Shown here: positions 1-6,804 of the stretch, one piece after another
Numbering within the stretch: position 1 is the stretch's first letter
Layout: every line of letters starts with the position of its first letter
Assembly (NCBI GenBank): GCA_938001995.1
Contig: CALLAV010000264.1
Coordinates: forward strand, 1-10,511
DNA: 10,511 nucleotides
Source of the DNA: an uncultured Amylibacter sp.
Lineage (GTDB): Bacteria > Pseudomonadota > Alphaproteobacteria > Rhodobacterales > Rhodobacteraceae
Reading direction: 5' to 3'
Notes under the pieces: model-generated
Told to the model about the DNA's origin: nothing
The model's database searches: none
Seen by the model: only the letters and a program-made list of their open reading frames with translations
Position numbers and translations under genes: made by a program

Positions 1-1371
1 CCGACGTCCTCGACATCTATGGATGTGAAGATCGGCATGAAAAAAGATGGCACAATCACAGCAGCACAAGGCGAATTCCGCTTGCAAGGGGGTGCTTTCC
101 CCGGTGCGCCGATGGAATTCACGGCCATGTGTGCGTTCGCGCCGTACAATTTGGAAAACGTAAAGCAGGTTGGCTACGACGTGCTGGCAAACCGCCCAAA
201 ACAAGCGGCGTATCGTGCTCCTGGCTCGCCTATGGCGGCTTTTGCGGTGGAAAGCGTTGTGAACGAGCTGTGTAAGCAGCTTGGCCTCGATCCGCTGGAA
301 GTGCGTATCAAGAACGCATCAAAGCAAGGCACAAAAGCCAGCTTTGGCCCAACTTGGGATCGTATTGGTCTGGTGGAAACACTGGAAGCGGCGCAGGCGC
401 ATCCACACTATTCGGCGGCGCTGAAAGAGGGACAAGGTCGTGGGGTATCCTGCGGGTTCTGGTTTAACCACGGCGGTGAAACCTCTGTGACGCTGGCGCT
501 GTCCGAAGACGGCACGGCGCAATTGTCTGTTGGGACGCCAGATATCGGTGGGTCCCGTGCATCCATGGCGCAGATGGCGGCAGAGGAGCTGGGCATTCCG
601 TATGAAAACATCCGCACCACAATCGCAGATACAGCAACGCTTGGGTATAACGAGGTCTCCCACGGCTCTCGTGTGACTTATGCCTCTGGTTTGGCTACGA
701 TTGAAGCGGCACGCAACGCCGTGAAAATCCTCAAGGGCCGCGCTGCCGCAAAGTGGGGCATCGACGAAGATGCCGTTGTTTGGGAAGACGGCTGTGCCAA
801 GCCTGCTGGTCCAAACGCAGGTGAATTCGATCCACTGCCGATTGAAAAGCTGACCGCGAAAATGGGTAGCACAGGGGGGCCAATCGTTGGCCACTTCGAA
901 GCCACGCCAGAGGGCGCAGGCGTTTCGTTCGCCACGCACATCGTGGACGCGGAAGTGGACAAAGAAACGGGCCAAACCAAGGTCGTGCGCTACACTGTGA
1001 TCCAAGACGCAGGCAAGGCGATCAACCCTGCCTATGTTGAAGGTCAGTTCCAAGGTGGCGCGGCACAGGGCATTGGTTGGGCGCTCAATGAGGAATACAT
1101 CTACGGCGAGGACGGGCGTTTGCAGAACTCCGTTTTCCTTGATTATCGTATTCCCGTGGCGTCTGATTTGCCGATGATCGACACGGTCATTGTCGAGGTT
1201 CCAAATCCCGGCCACCCTTACGGTGTGCGCGGTGTAGGTGAGACATCAATCTGCCCACCACTCGCTGCGATTGCCAATGCTGTATCAAATGCGGCGGGGG
1301 TTCAGTTGAAGGAATTGCCCATGTCACCGCCGCGCATTTTGGCGGCGCTTGCTGAGCAAGCGAAGGGTTAA
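1..1371 (+). CDS. Molybdenum hydroxylase large subunit (xanthine dehydrogenase/aldehyde oxidase family), 5'-truncated
   Basis: This is the C-terminal part of the subunit that holds the molybdopterin cofactor and hydroxylates a carbon next to nitrogen or an aldehyde with water as oxygen source. The reading frame is open from base 1, so the start and the first part of the family's roughly 750-800 residues lie outside the window; the Met at base 19 is internal. Counting from that Met, family hallmarks are AYRAPG (64-69), PDIGGSR (174-180), QDAGKAINP (329-337), GGAAQGIGWAL (346-356) and GVRGVGET (402-409), whose Glu408 matches the catalytic glutamate. The loop is not AYRCSFR, so it is not form I CO dehydrogenase (CoxL). 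The substrate cannot be read from the sequence. Its usual FeS and FAD partner subunits are not visible and would be upstream. A MoaD-like gene follows 2 bp after the stop. Confidence 0.9.
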   Translation, partial: PTSSTSMDVKIGMKKDGTITAAQGEFRLQGGAFPGAPMEFTAMCAFAPYNLENVKQVGYDVLANRPKQAAYRAPGSPMAAFAVESVVNELCKQLGLDPLEVRIKNASKQGTKASFGPTWDRIGLVETLEAAQAHPHYSAALKEGQGRGVSCGFWFNHGGETSVTLALSEDGTAQLSVGTPDIGGSRASMAQMAAEELGIPYENIRTTIADTATLGYNEVSHGSRVTYASGLATIEAARNAVKILKGRAAAKWGIDEDAVVWEDGCAKPAGPNAGEFDPLPIEKLTAKMGSTGGPIVGHFEATPEGAGVSFATHIVDAEVDKETGQTKVVRYTVIQDAGKAINPAYVEGQFQGGAAQGIGWALNEEYIYGEDGRLQNSVFLDYRIPVASDLPMIDTVIVEVPNPGHPYGVRGVGETSICPPLAAIANAVSNAAGVQLKELPMSPPRILAALAEQAKG

Positions 1372-1373
1372 CT

Positions 1374-1619
1374 GTGGTCGCAGTGAACCTTTGGTCTGGC
1401 TTGCGCGCCTTTGCCGATGGCAAAGACGTGGTTGAAGTGGACGCAAAAAATGTTGGCGAGGTCCTTGAGGGCCTCGTCAAAGCACATCCAGGGTTGGAAC
1501 ATGTGATCGAAGCTGGTGTTTCAGTCGCTGTGGATGGCAAAGTTATCGCAAGCGGGCTGACCAATGAGGTGAAGCCTGACAGCGAAGTCTATTTGATGCA
1601 GCAACTTAAGGGCGGTTGA
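1374..1619 (+). CDS. MoaD/ThiS-family sulfur carrier protein
   Basis: A small beta-grasp protein of 81 residues, the same length as E. coli MoaD, ending in LKGG. The C-terminal Gly-Gly is the part that is adenylated and thiocarboxylated to deliver sulfur, normally to molybdopterin. The internal patterns AFADG, GEVLEGL, AHPGL and VAVDGK fit the MoaD/ThiS superfamily. The start is GTG at 1374, with AAGGG at 1363-1367 six bases upstream inside the end of the preceding gene; a second GTG at 1383 is a weaker alternative. The gene lies 2 bp after a molybdenum hydroxylase gene, so co-transcription and a role in that enzyme's cofactor supply are likely. No moaE lies next to it, so whether it is the general molybdopterin synthase subunit or a dedicated carrier is open. 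Its last 14 bp overlap the convergent hydrolase gene. Confidence 0.85.
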   Translation: MVAVNLWSGLRAFADGKDVVEVDAKNVGEVLEGLVKAHPGLEHVIEAGVSVAVDGKVIASGLTNEVKPDSEVYLMQQLKGG

Positions 1620-2496
1620 GGAACAGCTTGATCTGATCCGCAACCCATTCGGGGTGTTGATGGATGATCCAATGATCCGCATCTTCACGTTCCACCATCG
1701 TTAAATCATCGCAATAATCTTTCAGCCCATCGCGGGTTTCAGGCTTCAACGCTGTATCACCAATCCCCCATAGCAGCAGATGTGGCATGCGAATGCGCAG
1801 TGCTTCTGGGTCCCACTGGGGCAGTTGATCCGCTGGGATCGGCTTTCCCGGTTTCGCCACCAACAATGGTGTCGCGCGATACCAGTTTACCATGCCGCGC
1901 ACGCCGTCTGCATCACGCCAAGCCGCGCGGTATCCTGCTTGTTTTTCCGCCGTCAGCCAGTCCATATTCATGTGCTTGCTGAACATGCCAAACATGCGTT
2001 CAAAATCATTGGCAGCCAGCGCGGTTTCGGACCCGTCTTTGCGCAACCATTCCACATATTGGCTGGCTTCGGCCTGTGGTCCACCAGATGCAAGACCATC
2101 CTGAAACGGGGCAGGGTGGACGCCATTGGCGATCACCAGTTTATCCATCATCTTAGGCGCGCGCATAGCGCAAGCATAGGCTACAGATGCGCCCCAGTCG
2201 TGGCCGAGCAGGGCGGCGGCTTTTCCATTCCCAAACATCTCGATCATCGCAAGCGCATCAGCGGCGAGGTGTTTTGTGGCATAATCCGCAACGTCACCTT
2301 CGCGCCACGACCCGCCATAGCCGCGCTGATCAGGGGCGACGCAGTAATAGTCATCCGCAAAGGCAGGCATGACATCCGCCCACGCGCCGCAGTATTCAGG
2401 AAAGCCGTGCAGGAACAACAATAGCGGTTTGCCAGCATCCCCGCAGGTGATCGCGTGAAATGGTTTGTCCTTGATCTGGAAATGGATGCTTTGCAT
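1606..2496 (-). CDS. Alpha/beta hydrolase, epoxide hydrolase-like
   Basis: A 296-residue alpha/beta-fold hydrolase. HGFPE (30-34) is the oxyanion motif typical of epoxide hydrolases and haloacetate dehalogenases. The nucleophile elbow is GHDWGA with Asp100, which points to epoxide hydrolase or dehalogenase rather than esterase (Ser). Asp247 (GIGDTAL) and His275 (DADHW) complete the triad. Tyr206 in NWYRA and perhaps Tyr147 are candidate lid tyrosines that activate an epoxide. There is no signal peptide, so it is cytoplasmic. The ATG at 2496 is preceded by a G-rich GGGGGT element. It starts 26 bp after the glucokinase stop in the same direction, so it may be the last gene of the sugar transport operon, though no metabolic link is evident. 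Its 3' end overlaps the convergent moaD-like gene by 14 bp. The substrate is unknown. Confidence 0.85.
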   Translation of the reverse strand: MQSIHFQIKDKPFHAITCGDAGKPLLLFLHGFPEYCGAWADVMPAFADDYYCVAPDQRGYGGSWREGDVADYATKHLAADALAMIEMFGNGKAAALLGHDWGASVAYACAMRAPKMMDKLVIANGVHPAPFQDGLASGGPQAEASQYVEWLRKDGSETALAANDFERMFGMFSKHMNMDWLTAEKQAGYRAAWRDADGVRGMVNWYRATPLLVAKPGKPIPADQLPQWDPEALRIRMPHLLLWGIGDTALKPETRDGLKDYCDDLTMVEREDADHWIIHQHPEWVADQIKLFLNRP

Positions 2497-2522
2497 GGCT
2501 GACCCCCGCGTTTGGAGTAAGC

Positions 2523-3446
2523 CTACGCGCCTGCTTTCGCAATTTCCAGACAGCCGAGCAATGCCGCTGCGTCATCAGTAATCAAGGACAGAGGCATCGT
2601 GTCCATGGTTGCCTGCATTGGGTGGTCTTGGGACAGGCTGTTTATGATCTGCGCTTTGGCGGGAGTTTCAAGAATGCCACGGGCCACGCTACCTGACAGA
2701 TAAATCCCGTTGCGGGGCAGATAGTGCAGGGCAAGTTCGCGGATTAATTCAGCCAAAAGCGTTCCGTAGAGCAAGCAAGTTTTATGTGCGGCCGCGTTTT
2801 GCGCATATGACTGACATATCTCGGCGGCTGGCAACGCGCTACCAGACAAACACTGGTACAGATTTTCAAGACCGCGCCCAGACAGGATATCCTCGATGGT
2901 GACAAAGCCCGATTGCTGCCCTTGCAAAGCCGTTTCAACAATCTGGGCCATGCGCGTTGTCGCAGTTGTGTGACCGATCTCTGCCGCGAGCGCTGTGACC
3001 CCCAACAATGCGGAAACATTCACACCTGTGCCAAGACCGATCACCAAGGACTGATTGCTTTGGCATGGAGTTTCAGGGCTTTGCAGTTTCGATGTTTGGG
3101 CAGGGGACAGAACAGGGATCGCGCGCGCCAGGCCGCTCATGTCATTTACAAAATGGACCTGACCGCAGGCCAGTTCATGCGCCAGCTTTGCCGCATCAAA
3201 GGACCAATCACGGTTCGTTAGCTTTGCACATTGTCCCATGATTTGCCCTGCCACAGCCATCGCTGCGGAATGGATCGGCTGGTCTATATGTTGTGCACGA
3301 TAGCTGCGCAGCGCATCTGAAAACGTGCTGAAATCATCATTGCGAAAGCGCATGATCGTGTCGGAACGCACCCCATGCCGCGTCCCCAAGGCAAAACGGG
3401 TGTTTGTGCCACCGACATCGGCCAAAAGATACGTGCCTTCACCCAC
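2523..3446 (-). CDS. glk: Glucokinase
   Basis: This 307-residue enzyme phosphorylates glucose to glucose 6-phosphate with ATP in the cytoplasm. It follows the E. coli Glk pattern (PF02685, about 321 residues), not the ROK-type glucokinases, since it lacks the Cys-rich zinc motif. Visible motifs are the phosphate-binding loop LADVGGTNTRFAL (8-20), FVNDMSGLA (99-107) with probable catalytic base Asp102, LGTGVNVSAL (138-147), AEIGH (155-159) corresponding to the sugar-binding EGGH of E. coli, and LSGRGLENLY (188-197). The start is GTG at 3446, directly adjacent to the TAG stop of the ATPase gene, with GAAGG eight bases upstream. That arrangement implies translational coupling to the transporter. 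The position downstream of an aldose ABC transporter suggests that the imported sugar is a Glk substrate. Confidence 0.9.
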   Translation of the reverse strand: MGEGTYLLADVGGTNTRFALGTRHGVRSDTIMRFRNDDFSTFSDALRSYRAQHIDQPIHSAAMAVAGQIMGQCAKLTNRDWSFDAAKLAHELACGQVHFVNDMSGLARAIPVLSPAQTSKLQSPETPCQSNQSLVIGLGTGVNVSALLGVTALAAEIGHTTATTRMAQIVETALQGQQSGFVTIEDILSGRGLENLYQCLSGSALPAAEICQSYAQNAAAHKTCLLYGTLLAELIRELALHYLPRNGIYLSGSVARGILETPAKAQIINSLSQDHPMQATMDTMPLSLITDDAAALLGCLEIAKAGA

Positions 3447-4202
3447 CTAACTGGCCTTCGCATCCGGTGTTTTCTTGCCAAGGATGATCATCGACAGGAT
3501 TTCATCCTCTGTGACATCCTCAACCCGTTCGGTCCCAACCATTTGGCCATTTTTCATCACGGATACCACGTCACACAGCTCCATCATTTCGCGGGTGTCA
3601 TGGCTGATCAGAATAATAGCGAGGCCTTGGCTTTTCAGCTCGTGGATCAGGTCCGCCACCATCTTGGTTTCATGCACTCCAAGTGCTGCAGTTGGTTCGT
3701 CCATGATTAGGATTTTGGCGTTGAAATAGACGGCCCGCGCAATGGCGACAGATTGACGTTGCCCGCCAGAAAGGGCTGACACAGGTTCTTTCAACTTTTT
3801 AAAGTTCGGGTTCAGCCGCGCCATGATTTTGCGGGTCTCTGCCTCCATCTGCGCATCGTCGACAAAGCCAAAGGCGTTGGTCAGCTCACGGCCCAGAAAC
3901 AGGTTTGACGGCGCGTCCAAATTGTCTGCCAAAGCCAATGTTTGATAGATGGTTTCGATGTTGTGATGGCGCGCATCGCGGGGGGATCGGATGTCGGCTT
4001 TTTGACCATCAATCCAAATCTCACCGCTGTCTTTTTGATAGGCCCCTGAAAGGATCTTTATCAGCGTGGATTTCCCAGCGCCGTTGTGTCCCAGCAAACC
4101 AACCACTTGGCCTGGTTCCACGTCCAGCGAAACATTGTCCACGGCACGCACACCACCAAAGGAAATCGAGATGTTTTTGAGTTCTACAATTGGCGTGCTC
4201 AT
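3447..4202 (-). CDS. xylG: Sugar ABC transporter ATP-binding protein, single-domain XylG/FrcA type
   Basis: This 251-residue ATPase powers sugar uptake from the cytoplasmic face of the membrane. It contains Walker A GHNGAGKST (38-46), Q-loop Gln87 (YQT), signature LSGGQ (144-148), Walker B ILIMDE (164-169) and switch His201 (ISHD). Only one nucleotide-binding domain is present, whereas E. coli XylG is a fused double domain of about 510 residues. Single-domain forms such as FrcA are usual in alphaproteobacterial transporters of this family and would act as homodimers. The ATG overlaps the permease stop in an ATGA arrangement (4199-4202), and the TAG stop abuts the GTG of glucokinase. The symbol follows the binding protein; the sugar is not proven. 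Confidence 0.9.
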   Translation of the reverse strand: MSTPIVELKNISISFGGVRAVDNVSLDVEPGQVVGLLGHNGAGKSTLIKILSGAYQKDSGEIWIDGQKADIRSPRDARHHNIETIYQTLALADNLDAPSNLFLGRELTNAFGFVDDAQMEAETRKIMARLNPNFKKLKEPVSALSGGQRQSVAIARAVYFNAKILIMDEPTAALGVHETKMVADLIHELKSQGLAIILISHDTREMMELCDVVSVMKNGQMVGTERVEDVTEDEILSMIILGKKTPDAKAS

Positions 4203-5491
4203 TTCAAACCTGCCCGCTTGCGAAAGATGATATCGATAAGAACTGCCGCCACAAGAACAGAGCCGACGACGATGTTTTGCAAAGGCGCATCAACACCCAC
4301 CATCGCCATGCCTGATTGCAAGGATTGCATGATCAACGCACCAAGGATTGCGCCGTGGATGGTGCCAAGACCACCCGAAAGCGCCGTGCCGCCGATGACA
4401 GCGGCTGCGATGACACGCAGCTCGTCCAGCGTGCCAATATCGTTGGAGTGGTTGGTCAGGCGGGCCGAAGCGACGACTGCCGAAATCGCGCAAAGCGCAC
4501 CCATGATGGCGAAGATTTTAACCGTTAACATGCGGGTGTTGATCCCCGAGAGCTCTGCCGCATCAGGGTTGCCACCAGTGGCAAAGATATAGCGGCCAAG
4601 GCGTGTTTTGCGGGCGACAAGCGTCATGGCAATGGCAATTGCGATCAACAGCAGGACCGAGATTGGCAAACCGTAAGCGGCACTGAATCCTTCTGGCATT
4701 TCCTCACCACGTGCGGCGAACATACGTTTGAGGCGCGCCGCTGGAATTTGATAGGAATTGAGCACCCAGATAAAGCCCATGATGCCAGCGCCAACCAACG
4801 CCATCATGGCGTATTCTGCCCCGATGGGTTTGACGGGGAAGCCGTGCACGACCTTGTTTTTACGCGCCGACCACATGGCCCAACACGCAACGAGTGTTGC
4901 AACTGCGCCGAAAATCCAGCTCCAAGTTTCGCCAAGCGTGCCGTTGATGCCACCGAACTTCATAAACGTGGGATCAAGTGGACCAATGGTTGCGCCGCTG
5001 GTCATGTACCAGCCTACATTGCGCCAGATCAACAGACCGCCAAGGGTCACGATAAAGGCGGGAATAGCGAGGTAGCCCACAAGATAGCCTTGAACAGCGC
5101 CAAGGGTTGTTCCAACAAACAGGCCAACCGCGATGGCGATCCAAGGCACAAGCGGGTGACCGAGCGGAAGGCCCAGAAACTCGGGTAGATAGAGCGTCTG
5201 TGTCATCGCCATCACCGCAGAACAGGTGGCGAGCAGGGCACCGACGGCCAGATCGATATGGCGGGTGACGATCACAAACACCATGCCCGTCGCCATAATC
5301 GCGACCGAGACGGTTTGAATCGTCAGGTTAAAGACGTTCCGAGCGGTCAAAAAACGCCCATCTGTAAGGATGTTGAAGATCAAACAGATGATCACGAACG
5401 CTGCGACCATACCCAACAAACGCACGTCAATTTCAAGCGTTTGTAGCAGGTTTCGTTTGGGTGCAGGGGTAGGGTCAGGTGTGGCTGACAT
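4199..5491 (-). CDS. xylH: Sugar ABC transporter permease, XylH type
   Basis: A 430-residue inner membrane permease of the ribose/xylose branched family (BPD_transp_2, PF02653). About ten or eleven hydrophobic segments are visible, for example near 26-46, 58-78, 114-136, 140-157, 190-207, 226-245, 274-294, 323-343, 358-375 and 405-424. Family motifs include RHIDLAVGA (77-85), GRYIFATGGNPDAAELSGIN (299-318) and VIGGTALSGGLG (365-376). The start is ATG at 5491, giving a short polar N-terminus before the first membrane segment. An in-frame ATG at 5674 would add 61 residues that read through the binding-protein gene end and the hairpin; I rejected it. GGGA lies eight bases before the chosen start, a modest ribosome site. 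It is separated by 109 bp from xylF and overlaps xylG by 4 bp. Confidence 0.9.
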   Translation of the reverse strand: MSATPDPTPAPKRNLLQTLEIDVRLLGMVAAFVIICLIFNILTDGRFLTARNVFNLTIQTVSVAIMATGMVFVIVTRHIDLAVGALLATCSAVMAMTQTLYLPEFLGLPLGHPLVPWIAIAVGLFVGTTLGAVQGYLVGYLAIPAFIVTLGGLLIWRNVGWYMTSGATIGPLDPTFMKFGGINGTLGETWSWIFGAVATLVACWAMWSARKNKVVHGFPVKPIGAEYAMMALVGAGIMGFIWVLNSYQIPAARLKRMFAARGEEMPEGFSAAYGLPISVLLLIAIAIAMTLVARKTRLGRYIFATGGNPDAAELSGINTRMLTVKIFAIMGALCAISAVVASARLTNHSNDIGTLDELRVIAAAVIGGTALSGGLGTIHGAILGALIMQSLQSGMAMVGVDAPLQNIVVGSVLVAAVLIDIIFRKRAGLK

Positions 5492-5556
5492 CGTACAAAT
5501 CCCGAATATGCGTGAGTGGTAGAGGGCCTTGGCATCAACTATGTCGCGCCATTGGC

Positions 5557-5590
5557 AGAAAGAAAACCCCAGCCCGCGAACGGGCCAGGG
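5557..5590 (-). terminator. Intrinsic terminator or attenuator between xylF and xylH
   Basis: Read on the minus strand, ten bases after the xylF stop codon, there is a GC-rich hairpin: inner stem GCCCG/CGGGC closed by a TTCG tetraloop, a small internal loop (TG opposite T), then CCC/GGG. It is followed at once by the T-rich tract GTTTTCTTT. That is the standard form of a Rho-independent terminator, and UUCG loops are unusually stable. Because the transport genes continue downstream, it probably acts as a partial terminator or 3' end stabiliser. It would leave xylF mRNA in excess over xylH-xylG-glk, as periplasmic binding proteins require. The effect is inferred; the hairpin and T tract are seen directly. 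Confidence 0.82.
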
Positions 5591-5600
5591 CAGGGAGATA

Positions 5601-6629
5601 TTAGTTACAAGGGGCTGGGCCGCCTGAAACGCCTTGGCACAGCTTGTCTTTTGCAATCCAACCAGCATCCACAACTGCGGACAGGTTGTCTTTCGTCACC
5701 GGAACAGGCGCAAGGAATACAGCCGTCATGTCTGTCCCCGCTGGGGATGTCCAAGACTGCGCATTTGCAACGTCAGCCATAGCTGCGCCGCCGGCCAGTG
5801 CGACAGCGATTTCGCCAGCTGCTTTGCCGAGTTCACGTGCATCTTTCCAAACAGAAACTGTCTGTGTGCCAAGTGCTACGCGGTTCAACGCTGCGTGATC
5901 GCCATCTTGGCCAGACACAGGAATGCCGTCCATGCCTTGGGCTGTCAGCGCTGCAACAACACCGCCGGCTGTGCCGTCGTTAGAGGCCACAACAGCGTCC
6001 ACTTTGTTGTCTTGCGCTGTCAGGATTTGCTCCATGTTACGCTGTGCGTTTGCTGGCAACCAACCGTCTGTGTAGGCTTCGGCAACGATTTTGATGTCGC
6101 CTGCGTCAACAGCCGCTTGGATCACTTCTTGCTGACCACCGCGCAGGAAGTCTGCGTTTGGATCAGTCGGGGAGCCTTTGATCATCACGTAGTTGCCTTT
6201 TGGCTGCGCTGCCAAAACGGCGCGTGCCTGCATACGGCCAACTTCAACGTTGTCGAATGTCAGGTAGAATGCGCGCGGATCCTCGATCAGTCGGTCGTAG
6301 CCAACCACTGGAATACCTTCATCTGCAGCCGCTTGAACTGCTGGCCCAATGGCGGCGCTGTCTTGTGCTAGGATGATGATGGCGTTCACGCCTTGCGCGA
6401 TCAGGCTTTCAACATCTGACAACTGCTTGGATGCAGAAGACTGCGCGTCCGCAGACACGTATTTCGCACCAGCGGCATCCAAAGCGCCTTTGATGGCCGC
6501 TTCGTCTGTTTTCCAGCGCTCTTCTTGAAAGTTGGACCAGCTTACGCCGACCGTTAGTTCCTGTGCATAGGAAACCGTTCCGAATGCAACAGTTGCGACA
6601 GCCGCAAGTGCGGCGGTAAATTTTTTCAT
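5601..6629 (-). CDS. xylF: Periplasmic sugar-binding protein, XylF type
   Basis: A 342-residue periplasmic binding protein that captures an aldose for the ABC transporter. The signal peptide covers about residues 1-22 (MKK start, hydrophobic core, cleavage after VSYA). The mature part follows E. coli XylF closely: EERW (37-40), YDRLIEDP (111-118), FDNVEVG (125-131), GSPTDPNA (152-159), DGWLPANA (188-195), [11 protein letters not shown] (213-223) and SGQDGD (239-244). Two C-terminal cysteines (331 and 341) could form a disulfide in the periplasm. The ATG at 6629 is chosen over an in-frame ATG at 6650 because GGGAGG ends five bases before it and it gives a clean signal peptide. It is the first gene of the operon, divergent from the ROK regulator. 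XylF similarity suggests D-xylose, but glucose is plausible given glk downstream. Confidence 0.92.
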   Translation of the reverse strand: MKKFTAALAAVATVAFGTVSYAQELTVGVSWSNFQEERWKTDEAAIKGALDAAGAKYVSADAQSSASKQLSDVESLIAQGVNAIIILAQDSAAIGPAVQAAADEGIPVVGYDRLIEDPRAFYLTFDNVEVGRMQARAVLAAQPKGNYVMIKGSPTDPNADFLRGGQQEVIQAAVDAGDIKIVAEAYTDGWLPANAQRNMEQILTAQDNKVDAVVASNDGTAGGVVAALTAQGMDGIPVSGQDGDHAALNRVALGTQTVSVWKDARELGKAAGEIAVALAGGAAMADVANAQSWTSPAGTDMTAVFLAPVPVTKDNLSAVVDAGWIAKDKLCQGVSGGPAPCN

Positions 6630-6634
6630 GATGT

Positions 6635-6640
6635 CCTCCC
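6635..6640 (-). promoter_or_regulatory. Strong ribosome binding site of xylF
   Basis: On the minus strand GGGAGG lies five bases upstream of the ATG at 6629. It decides the start against the upstream in-frame ATG at 6650, which would place this element inside the coding region. It is the best Shine-Dalgarno match in the operon, consistent with high expression of the binding protein. Confidence 0.8.
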
Positions 6641-6691
6641 AATATGACATTGGCCTGCGCGAATCTGTTTAAAACTGCAGCCATGCGAGCA

Positions 6692-6719
6692 GTGTTACCA
6701 ATTTTAATTTGGAAATCAA
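6692..6719 (-). promoter_or_regulatory. Possible sigma-70-like promoter of the xylF operon
   Basis: On the minus strand TTGATT (6719-6714) and TAACAC (6697-6692) are separated by 16 bases and could serve as -35 and -10 elements. The -35 would lie inside the palindromic operator, so a bound repressor would block polymerase. The -10 match is poor and the region is AT-rich, so other placements are possible. Confidence 0.3.
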
Positions 6720-6725
6720 ATTAAA
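6703..6725. promoter_or_regulatory. Probable ROK repressor operator (perfect inverted repeat)
   Basis: TTTAATTTG at 6703-6711 and CAAATTAAA at 6717-6725 are exact reverse complements separated by GAAAT. This 23-bp palindrome lies in the only sizeable intergenic space, between the divergent xylF and ROK genes. The TTTG...CAAA core with AT-rich outer arms resembles known operators of ROK repressors, such as the Bacillus xyl operator, which also has TTTG and CAAA half-site ends. It most likely binds the adjacent regulator as a dimer and controls both directions. The repeat is seen directly; the assignment is inferred from position and family. Confidence 0.8.
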
Positions 6726-6792
6726 TATGCTAAAAGTGTAGAACAGCTTGTTTTGAAGGCGTTTTGCCCTTTCTTTCAAGCGTCAGCGCATT

Positions 6793-6796
6793 AGGA
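6793..6796 (+). promoter_or_regulatory. Ribosome binding site of the ROK regulator gene
   Basis: AGGA lies eight bases before the ATG at 6805. It is a modest Shine-Dalgarno match that supports this start, as the protein beginning there has the usual short stretch before the helix-turn-helix. Confidence 0.55.
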
Positions 6797-6804
6797 TACG
6801 CCCC

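Noticed and set aside
319..1215. Open frame of 298 codons on the minus strand, opposite the molybdenum hydroxylase gene
   Set aside because: The protein is rich in Cys, His, Arg and Trp, matches no family I know, and mirrors a strongly supported gene on the plus strand.
1..1371. Form I CO dehydrogenase CoxL
   Set aside because: The diagnostic AYRCSFR active-site loop is absent; the sequence reads AYRAPG.
1780..2424. Open frame of 214 codons on the plus strand, opposite the hydrolase gene
   Set aside because: No recognisable motif and biased composition; the hydrolase carries a full catalytic triad.
5492..5674. 61-residue N-terminal extension of the permease
   Set aside because: It would start inside xylF and translate the terminator hairpin; family permeases start with a short polar segment as at 5491.
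5634..6371. Open frame of 245 codons on the plus strand, opposite xylF
   Set aside because: Very high Cys and His content without motif spacing is typical of an antisense shadow; xylF on the other strand is certain.
6747..6780. Imperfect inverted repeat (CTTG and AAGG against CCTT and CAAG) upstream of the ROK gene
   Set aside because: The arms contain many mismatches and the short stem next to GTTTT is weak; it may be chance in an AT-rich leader and is unlike the perfect palindrome nearby.
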